This document shows positions 42,702 through 47,915 of a stretch of 47,915 nt of DNA, piece by piece. The position numbers were made by a program, and so were the translations under genes. This DNA comes from Verrucomicrobiota bacterium (GTDB taxonomy: Bacteria > Verrucomicrobiota > Verrucomicrobiia > Opitutales > Opitutaceae). The notes below the pieces were generated by a model. It made no database searches and was not told where the DNA came from. It was given only the letters and a program-made list of their open reading frames with translations. The stretch lies in assembly GCA_023457715.1 (NCBI GenBank), contig JAEWKR010000094.1, positions 1-47,915 on the forward strand, written 5' to 3'. The first letter of the stretch is position 1, and each line of letters begins with the position of its first letter.

Positions 42702-43363
42702 AGGACGGTCACCTCCCATTCCCCGGCCGCTCCGCGCCAACCCTGAGGTGCCCCGTCACGCAGGGCCCGCGCAAACGCCGGCAGTTCCGGAGCCGGCTCA
42801 GGCGCTCCGCAATCCGCCGTGCCCGGACGGAACACGACCCGGCCCGAACCGCCGGCAACGTCTCGCGTCAACACCGCGGCGAAGGCAAAGGCCTCGGCAC
42901 TGGCGAGTCCGTATTCACCAAGCCACGTGCCGCGTTCCTCCCCCCCCACCAGCACGACGCGGGGAGCCGTTTCCAGCAGAGCGGCCAACAAGGCCTGCTC
43001 GATCAGGCGTGCACCGCCGGCGACCGGCCAAAGCCGGCTCACCGATTGCTGCCGCCCGATGAGCACCTGCTGCACGCCGCCCGGATGGATGGAGGTCTGA
43101 AAGAGCAGCGGACTCGGGGTGGGAAAGCTGGCGAGGTAGTCTTCCAGGGCCCGGGTCTCGGCAAACCGGCTGGCGTACACCACGGCGTCCTCCGCCATCA
43201 GTGCGACCCCCTCCAGCGCCGAGCCGAGGAGCAGCCCCAGGTGCGTCATCCGCCGTACCGCCTGGCGCGGGAAACGGTCGCGGAGGCGATCGCGCGCCTC
43301 CGCCGCCGTCTCTGACGGCGCGGCAAATTCGACCTTCAGCAGCTGCAGCGAGCGTTCAAACAT
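42698..43363 (-). CDS. Short ketoacyl-synthase-like protein
   Basis: 221 aa, about half a KAS. It matches the N-terminal-like ketoacyl-synthase module found in aryl-polyene and flexirubin clusters (PF13723 type): QTSIHPGGVQQVLIGRQQ, RLIEQALLAALLETAPRVVLVGGEE and AEAFAFAAVLTRD. The active-site Cys, both His and the C-terminal half are missing, so it cannot condense by itself; it could be a chain-length or partner subunit of the full KAS next door. The ATG at 43363 lies 8 bases inside the upstream KAS gene. Confidence 0.75.
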   Translation of the reverse strand: MFERSLQLLKVEFAAPSETAAEARDRLRDRFPRQAVRRMTHLGLLLGSALEGVALMAEDAVVYASRFAETRALEDYLASFPTPSPLLFQTSIHPGGVQQVLIGRQQSVSRLWPVAGGARLIEQALLAALLETAPRVVLVGGEERGTWLGEYGLASAEAFAFAAVLTRDVAGGSGRVVFRPGTADCGAPEPAPELPAFARALRDGAPQGWRGAAGEWEVTVL

Positions 43364-44489
43364 GGGTGAGAAGCATGGCGGCATGCGCGCCTCCGAACGC
43401 GTTGCTGGCGAGGACGGCCGCGTCGTAACCCGCGGCGTCGAACGGCGCCAGCGCGACATTGCCCGTGAAACAGGGTCCCGACGTGCCCACGGTGCCCGGG
43501 ATCGTCCGCGCACCGGTGCGCATCGCCGCGAGCGCGAGGGCCAGTTCCACCAACCCGCAACTCCCCAGCGTGTGGCCCAGGCTGCCCTTCCAGGAAACGA
43601 GGGGCGCGTCGGGAAACGCGCGGGCAAAGGCTTCCGCCTCGAGGCGTCCGGCCTCCAGCGTGCCGGTGCCGTGACCCTTGATCCAGACCCGCCGGCCGTC
43701 CAGCGCCGCAGCCAGGCCTTCGCTGATCCGCGCAAAGCCACCGCCGTCGGGTTGATTGGCGGTGAAGTGGAACATTTCATTATGCAGGACGTGGGCCTCA
43801 AGCCGCGGCCCGGCGGCGTCCGGCGTCAGCACCGCGAACGCCAGGCCGTCCCCGAGGCCGATCGCGCCGAATTCACGGATCTGATACGGCGCCGGCATCC
43901 CCGCGTTGAGGATCTTGAGGCTGTGAAAGCCACCCGCGACGAACGGACTGACACAATCGAACGAGAACACGAGCACCCGGTCCGCGCAGCCGGCCCGCAG
44001 CATCCGCGCCGCCTGGAGCAGCCCCAGGTGCGCGGTGACGCACGCGTGCGAGAAGACATGGCGGTTCCCGCCCCACCCGAGTTCACCGGCGAGCCGGTCG
44101 ACCGCGGCGAAGGGCGGGCCGTGGGCGAGGTGCCGCGGATCACGCGACGAGATGAACGCATGCAGGCTGCCCACCCCGAAATTGCTGCTGGTGACGATCA
44201 CGGGCTCGCGCGCACCGCCCCAATTACCGGCGGGGATCGACGCGGCCAGACGACGCGCCGGCTCCAGCCACCGCGGTTCCGGCGCCTCGTCCATCGGGCC
44301 GAGCAGAGCCAGCGGCACCCGGTCGCCGCCCTCGGCCCCGAGCACCGGGTGCGGAGTCAGGGCGACCCGGCCGGCGCGCAGGGCCTCGACCGTGGCCGCG
44401 GTATCGCCGTGGGCGGTCAGACACGCGCAGGCAGCGAGCCCCACCGGCCGCCGATCGGCCGATGGCCCGGGTTCAGACCCGCTCGGCAT
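43356..44489 (-). CDS. Beta-ketoacyl-ACP synthase of the aryl cluster
   Basis: 377 aa, somewhat short for KAS. Triad seen: Cys150 in FSHACVTAHLGLLQAARML, His273 in WIKGHGTGTLEAGRLEA, His306 in KGSLGHTLGSCGLVEL. It resembles the ketosynthases of aryl-polyene clusters (FGAIGLGDGLAF is intact). It would elongate the aryl starter with malonyl units. ATG 44489 overlaps the ACP gene by 17 bases; a later start is possible. Paired with the shorter KAS-like protein downstream. Confidence 0.87.
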   Translation of the reverse strand: MPSGSEPGPSADRRPVGLAACACLTAHGDTAATVEALRAGRVALTPHPVLGAEGGDRVPLALLGPMDEAPEPRWLEPARRLAASIPAGNWGGAREPVIVTSSNFGVGSLHAFISSRDPRHLAHGPPFAAVDRLAGELGWGGNRHVFSHACVTAHLGLLQAARMLRAGCADRVLVFSFDCVSPFVAGGFHSLKILNAGMPAPYQIREFGAIGLGDGLAFAVLTPDAAGPRLEAHVLHNEMFHFTANQPDGGGFARISEGLAAALDGRRVWIKGHGTGTLEAGRLEAEAFARAFPDAPLVSWKGSLGHTLGSCGLVELALALAAMRTGARTIPGTVGTSGPCFTGNVALAPFDAAGYDAAVLASNAFGGAHAAMLLTHV

Positions 44490-44742
44490 GGTCGCGTCGA
44501 ATGAACTCCGCCAGCGCCCGCACGCTGGCCAATGCCTGGCGCGATTCCTCGCTGCTGGAGATCTTCACGCCGAATTGCTTCTCGATCTGGACCACCAGCT
44601 CAAGGGCATCGATGGAATCCAGACCGAACCGGGGCGAACCGAACAGGGGCTCGTCGTCGGGAATGTCTTCGGGGCGAACGTCGTCGAGCCGCAGGGTGGC
44701 GACGATCAGTTGTTTCAATTGCAGGGGTAGCGGATCGCTCAT
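44473..44742 (-). CDS. Acyl carrier protein of the aryl cluster
   Basis: 89 aa. The phosphopantetheine site is GLDSIDALEL (Ser43) in a normal four-helix layout, with VVQIEKQFGVKI after it. It carries the growing chain for the KAS encoded next. ATGA overlap with the methyltransferase stop. Distinct from the ACP domain fused to the dehydratase at 15.9 kb (Ser95 there, DSLTMM context). Confidence 0.92.
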   Translation of the reverse strand: MSDPLPLQLKQLIVATLRLDDVRPEDIPDDEPLFGSPRFGLDSIDALELVVQIEKQFGVKISSSEESRQALASVRALAEFIRRDHAERV

Positions 44743-45470
44743 GCGGGTTTGGCGGCCACGTATTCACTGAAAAGTCCCAGCATGCGCACCCGCCGGACGT
44801 CCACGAAACCGGCCTCGCGCATCGCCTGCAGCACCGCTTCGGGCGGCACGCAGGCGTCCATTGTCTCCCAGAAGTACACCATCATGTCCTTCGCCGCATG
44901 ACTGCGGGTGAACAACCGCGTGAGGGCAGGATAAACCCGTCCGAAGTAAAGCCGAAACAGGGACCGGCCCAGACGGCCGCGCGGCTTCGTCACCTCCAGG
45001 ATGAGCACCTTGCCTCCCGGCTTCAGCACGCGCCGAAACTCCGCAAAGGTCACCTCGAGCTGGGTGACGTGCCGAAGCGCGTAACCCATCGTGAGAAAAT
45101 CAAACTGCGCGTCGGGGAACGGCAGGTGCTCGGCGCGGCCCTGGACGAAACGCGCGGGCAGCTTCCGGCGGGCGACGTCCAGCATTCCGCTGCTGGGGTC
45201 GAGGCACGTAATCGTGTCCGCTCCGCCAAGTATTCGCGCCGCCGCGGTGGCCATCAGCCCGGTCCCGCACGCGACGTCCAGCAGCTCATGCCCCGCACGC
45301 AGTCCATGCCGCTGCTGCGCCCATCGGCGGTAAAAGGCCCCGGTGCGCAGGAAGCCCCAGTCGACCACGCCGTCGTAGTGCTTCGCGCCGGCGTCGAACA
45401 AGCCGTCGACAAACCTGGGCTTCGCCTCCGTCGACGGATAATGGGAGGTCAGCGGTGGATGGGGCACCAT
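44739..45470 (-). CDS. UbiE-like SAM-dependent methyltransferase
   Basis: 243 aa. The SAM site is LLDVACGTGLMAT, followed by CLDPSSGMLDVARRKL, and a UbiE/MenG-type block, MGYALRHVTQLEVTFAEFRRVLKPGGKVLILEVTKP. In UbiE this family methylates a quinone ring carbon. Here it is first in the aryl cluster operon (the ACP starts inside its stop), so it more likely methylates the aryl head group or chain. Its own promoter must lie between 45471 and 45550; I see no array there. Confidence 0.87.
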   Translation of the reverse strand: MVPHPPLTSHYPSTEAKPRFVDGLFDAGAKHYDGVVDWGFLRTGAFYRRWAQQRHGLRAGHELLDVACGTGLMATAAARILGGADTITCLDPSSGMLDVARRKLPARFVQGRAEHLPFPDAQFDFLTMGYALRHVTQLEVTFAEFRRVLKPGGKVLILEVTKPRGRLGRSLFRLYFGRVYPALTRLFTRSHAAKDMMVYFWETMDACVPPEAVLQAMREAGFVDVRRVRMLGLFSEYVAAKPA

Positions 45471-45550
45471 GCGTGGCGAAGTCTAGGAGGGTAAACGCAT
45501 TGGCGCAAGTCGCCGCCGCCTTCCACGCGCGGGCGCCCCCCGCCCCGCGC

Positions 45551-46354
45551 TCAACTCAGTTCGTACAGCGGCGTGGTCTGGCCCTGCTCCACGATCGAGA
45601 ACTCGCAGCCGCTCAGCTTCACGCGCACGTCGGCAAAGGCGGTCTCCACCGCGGCGCGGGAATTACACTCGCGCGAGAGGTGCGTGAGAAAGATGCGCCG
45701 CCAGCGGGGGCTCGCGACCGTGGCCACCAGCTCGCGCGCCGCGGCGTTGGACAGGTGCCCGTGGCGCCCGCAGATCCGCTGCTTGGTCGACCAGGGTCGG
45801 CGCGTGTCCGCCCGCAGCAGATCCGGGCAATGGTTGGACTCGACCGCGACGATATCGCATTCGCGGATGCACTCCTGCACGTTCTGCGGCGCGTAGCCCA
45901 GATCGGTCAGCACGGCGACCGAGCGCCGCGGCGAGAACAGATCGCCTTCGATGCCGCTGCTGATCCGAAAGCCCACCGGCTCCTGCGCGTCGTGCGGCAC
46001 GGCGAAACTTTCAATCTCCAGGTCGCGGAAACGGAACCGACTCCCCGTCTCGAACACCTGCCAGGCCGGGCGGTGTTCCAACCCCCGCTGGATCGCGCGC
46101 GCGGTGGCGGCGTTGGCGAAGACCTGCACGTGCGGAAACTTCTTCAGCCCTTCGAGCGCGGAGCAATGGTCGCCGTGTTCATGCGTCAGAAAGACAGCAT
46201 CGATCCGCTCCAGCGACTCGCCCACGCTCTCGAGCAGCGTGCCCAGCTTGCGGGCGGAGAAACCGGCGTCGACGAGGATGCGCGCGTTCTCCGAAACGAT
46301 CAGCGTGGAATTACCCGCGCTGCCGCTGCCGAGAATGCAAAACCTCATCGCCAT
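45551..46354 (-). CDS. walJ: MBL-fold metallohydrolase, WalJ/YycJ type
   Basis: 267 aa. Metallo-beta-lactamase fold with the metal motif THEHGDH and further His/Asp at AVPHDAQ, VAVESNH and THLSREC. The layout (RFCILGSGSAGNSTLIV at the start, NHCPDLLR region) is that of the YycJ/WalJ family, possible DNA/RNA 5' exonucleases. In Firmicutes walJ is linked to the WalRK system; no such genes are here. ATG 46354 or 46348 (two ATGs two codons apart). Confidence 0.85.
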   Translation of the reverse strand: MAMRFCILGSGSAGNSTLIVSENARILVDAGFSARKLGTLLESVGESLERIDAVFLTHEHGDHCSALEGLKKFPHVQVFANAATARAIQRGLEHRPAWQVFETGSRFRFRDLEIESFAVPHDAQEPVGFRISSGIEGDLFSPRRSVAVLTDLGYAPQNVQECIRECDIVAVESNHCPDLLRADTRRPWSTKQRICGRHGHLSNAAARELVATVASPRWRRIFLTHLSRECNSRAAVETAFADVRVKLSGCEFSIVEQGQTTPLYELS

Positions 46355-46389
46355 GCGAGTGATGTAAGGGAGCGCGGGGCGCGGCTGGC

Positions 46390-46556
46390 AAGAGAACAGG
46401 TTTCTGGTTTCTAGTTTCTAGTTTCTAGTCCAGTTTCTAGTTTCTGGTTTCCAGTTTTCTCGACGCAGAGTAATCTGCTCTACGCACGCCGTCGGGGTGC
46501 GTGCCGGATTCTGGGCTCGGCAACGAGAAACCAGAAACGAGAAACCAGAAACTTCC
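46390..46556. repeat. Inverted TTTCTAG/TTTCTGG heptamer array (locus I)
   Basis: At least eight heptamers GTTTCTG, GTTTCTA, GTTTCCA (46399-46460) in near-perfect 7-bp register. A hairpin core containing CGCAGAGTAATCTGCTCTACG follows. Then come reverse-complement units (CGAGAAACCAGAAAC twice, ending 46550). It fills the gap between aroB and the WalJ gene, both on the minus strand. Same design as loci A-H with a third unit sequence. Confidence 0.92.
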
Positions 46557-46563
46557 TGCAACC

Positions 46564-47652
46564 TCAGCCTGCGCCGACGGCACGGAAGGCCCTCTCCACC
46601 AAGGCTTCAGGGACCTCGCCCTGCGTGGCGGCGGCGCCGACTCGGTTCAAGACGACAAAACGCAACCCGCCGGCGCGCACCTTTTTGTCCCGCATCATCG
46701 CCTCCCGCAGCGACGCATAGGGCAGCGGGGCCGACAGGCGAACGGGAAGACCGTGCGCAAGGAGCGTCCGCTCGATCCGGGTCACGTCATCGGCGCTCAC
46801 CTCCCGGCCCAGTTCGCGGGACAGCCACGCTGCGGCCAGGAGCCCGATCGCCACGGCCTCACCATGCAGGTACGTTCCGTAGCCGGCCACGTTCTCGATC
46901 GCGTGGCCAAAGGTGTGTCCAAGGTTGAGCAGCGCGCGCCCGTCGCTGGCCGCGGTCTCCCGCTCGTCGGCCTCGACAATCCGCGCCTTGGCCGCGCAGC
47001 AGCGACGGATGACGGCCGGCAGGTCCGGGCTGCCGACGGTGAGCGGGGTCGCCGCCAGCTGGTCAAACAAGGCCCCGTCGCCAAGGAGTCCATACTTGAG
47101 CACTTCGGCGGTGCCGGCCGCGAATTCCCGCGACGGCAGCGTCGCCAGCACCGTGGTGGAGATGAACACGGCGCGCGGCTGGTGGAACGCACCCACCAGA
47201 TTCTTGCCCGCAGCGATGTTGATCCCCGTCTTGCCGCCGACGGAGCTGTCGACCATCGCGAGCAACGTCGTGGGGACCTGGTAGAAATCGACGCCCCGCA
47301 GCCACGACGCCGCCGCAAAGCCGCCGAGGTCGCCGATCACGCCGCCGCCGACGGCAAACACCGCGCCGCGCCGATCAACCTTCTGCGTGGCGAGAAAATC
47401 CAGCACGCGCCCCAGGCCCTCCAGCGATTTCGCCGTCTCACCGGGCTCAACCGCCAGCACCGGAGCATCGCCGAACATCGCGCCCAGCGCCGCGGCCTGG
47501 TGTCGGGCAACCGAGGTGTCGGTCAGCACTGCAATCCGTCGGTGATCGCGGGCCAGTCGCGCCACCTCATCGCGCACGCGCGCGGAAAGGTCCGGCCCGA
47601 AATGGATCGGGTAGCTGCGCTCGGCGAGGTTGACGTGGAGCGTCTCGGTCAT
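46564..47652 (-). CDS. aroB: 3-dehydroquinate synthase
   Basis: 362 aa. Second step of the shikimate pathway: cyclises DAHP to 3-dehydroquinate, using NAD and zinc. Visible: GGGVIGDLGGFAAASWLRG, PTTLLAMVDSSVGGKTGIN, Lys in GTAEVLKYGLL, and the zinc-binding NLGHTFGHAIE. ATG 47652 is chosen because the next upstream in-frame start gives unrelated sequence. The protein completes a chorismate-supply set (aroB, aroK) that could feed the chorismatase. Confidence 0.95.
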   Translation of the reverse strand: MTETLHVNLAERSYPIHFGPDLSARVRDEVARLARDHRRIAVLTDTSVARHQAAALGAMFGDAPVLAVEPGETAKSLEGLGRVLDFLATQKVDRRGAVFAVGGGVIGDLGGFAAASWLRGVDFYQVPTTLLAMVDSSVGGKTGINIAAGKNLVGAFHQPRAVFISTTVLATLPSREFAAGTAEVLKYGLLGDGALFDQLAATPLTVGSPDLPAVIRRCCAAKARIVEADERETAASDGRALLNLGHTFGHAIENVAGYGTYLHGEAVAIGLLAAAWLSRELGREVSADDVTRIERTLLAHGLPVRLSAPLPYASLREAMMRDKKVRAGGLRFVVLNRVGAAATQGEVPEALVERAFRAVGAG

Positions 47653-47823
47653 CGCGTCCGTTAAACGCCGCCCAACGGAATGCGTCGAGGGCGATCTGAG
47701 GCTTACCGGGACGGCGGGCTGCAGCACCGCCGCCATCCCGAGCCCTCGGCAAAAGCCAATACCGGCCACAAAAAACACGAAGAGGCCCAGAGCGGCTACG
47801 CCGCAACCAAATCAAACCCATTG

Positions 47824-47903
47824 AACCACAGATGAACACAGATGGACACGGATCCAGGCCGGTCTTTTTCCAAATCTGAGTCCATCTGTGTTCATCTGTG
47901 GTT
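47824..47903. repeat. Inverted CACAGATG decamer repeat (locus J)
   Basis: ACCACAGATGAACACAGATG and following bases (47824-47847) are perfectly inverted at 47880-47903 (24-base arms, 32 bases between). Each arm is two and a half decamers (CACAGATGAA, CACAGATGGA, CACGGAT). The stretch 47653-47823 upstream of aroB shows no gene. Confidence 0.93.
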
Positions 47904-47915
47904 GAGAGGATTGGG

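Noticed and set aside
1..47915. tRNA, rRNA or transposase genes
   Set aside because: No cloverleaf with TTCGANNC context, no rRNA core sequence and no DDE or integrase motif was noticed in reading; a tool search could still find a tRNA.

Overview
The window is about 48 kb of dense, GC-rich bacterial chromosome (roughly two thirds G+C by eye). It most resembles a member of Verrucomicrobiota, probably Opitutaceae. This is inferred from gene style: a TGS-domain nucleoside kinase, single-chain PurL, a long PurF-like protein, a fused ACP-hotdog protein, and abundant short inverted intergenic repeats. No rRNA or tRNA was seen to confirm it. No phage, transposase, integrase or CRISPR array was seen. 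The first ~60 bases are almost pure G/C and look like an assembly edge artefact.

Layout. 0.1-9.4 kb: a nucleoside kinase, then purine synthesis (purL on the minus strand, divergent from purF-purM). 9.4-16 kb: a chemoreceptor with a structured leader, threonine aldolase, aroK-queG, a thioesterase and a glycosyltransferase. 15.9-23.4 kb: a lipid/glycan block with an ACP-dehydratase fusion, a ketoacyl synthase, a GT28-type glycolipid transferase, two GT4 transferases and an alpha-oxoamine synthase. 23.8-26.1 kb: an ECF42-type sigma factor with its DGPF/YCII partner and a VOC protein. 26.2-34 kb: two HDOD proteins, carbonic anhydrase, a degenerate receiver, Ku, a hybrid-like histidine kinase and a small membrane protein. 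34-36.3 kb: an operon of 6-pyruvoyl-tetrahydropterin synthase (type II motif), GTP cyclohydrolase FolE2 and a sepiapterin-reductase-like SDR, which together could make tetrahydrobiopterin. 36.5-45.5 kb: a chorismatase (hydroxybenzoate-forming family) convergent with a tightly coupled eight-gene operon (methyltransferase, ACP, KAS, KAS-like, LpxL-type acyltransferase, LolA-like, MMPL exporter, acyl-AMP ligase) that resembles a compact aryl-polyene/xanthomonadin cluster. 45.5-47.7 kb: WalJ-like hydrolase and aroB.

The most unusual signal lies between genes. At least eleven junctions carry degenerate tandem arrays with a strict short period (6, 7, 8 or 10 bp). Most come as inverted pairs around a GC-rich core. 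Each locus uses its own unit, but the two arms of a locus share unit length and register. Some arms contain the stop codon of a flanking gene, and three run directly into start codons as pyrimidine-only leaders without a Shine-Dalgarno sequence.

Functionally, aroK, aroB and the chorismatase connect the shikimate pathway to the aryl cluster. The ACP-dehydratase/KAS pair could supply steps missing from that cluster, but this is inference.
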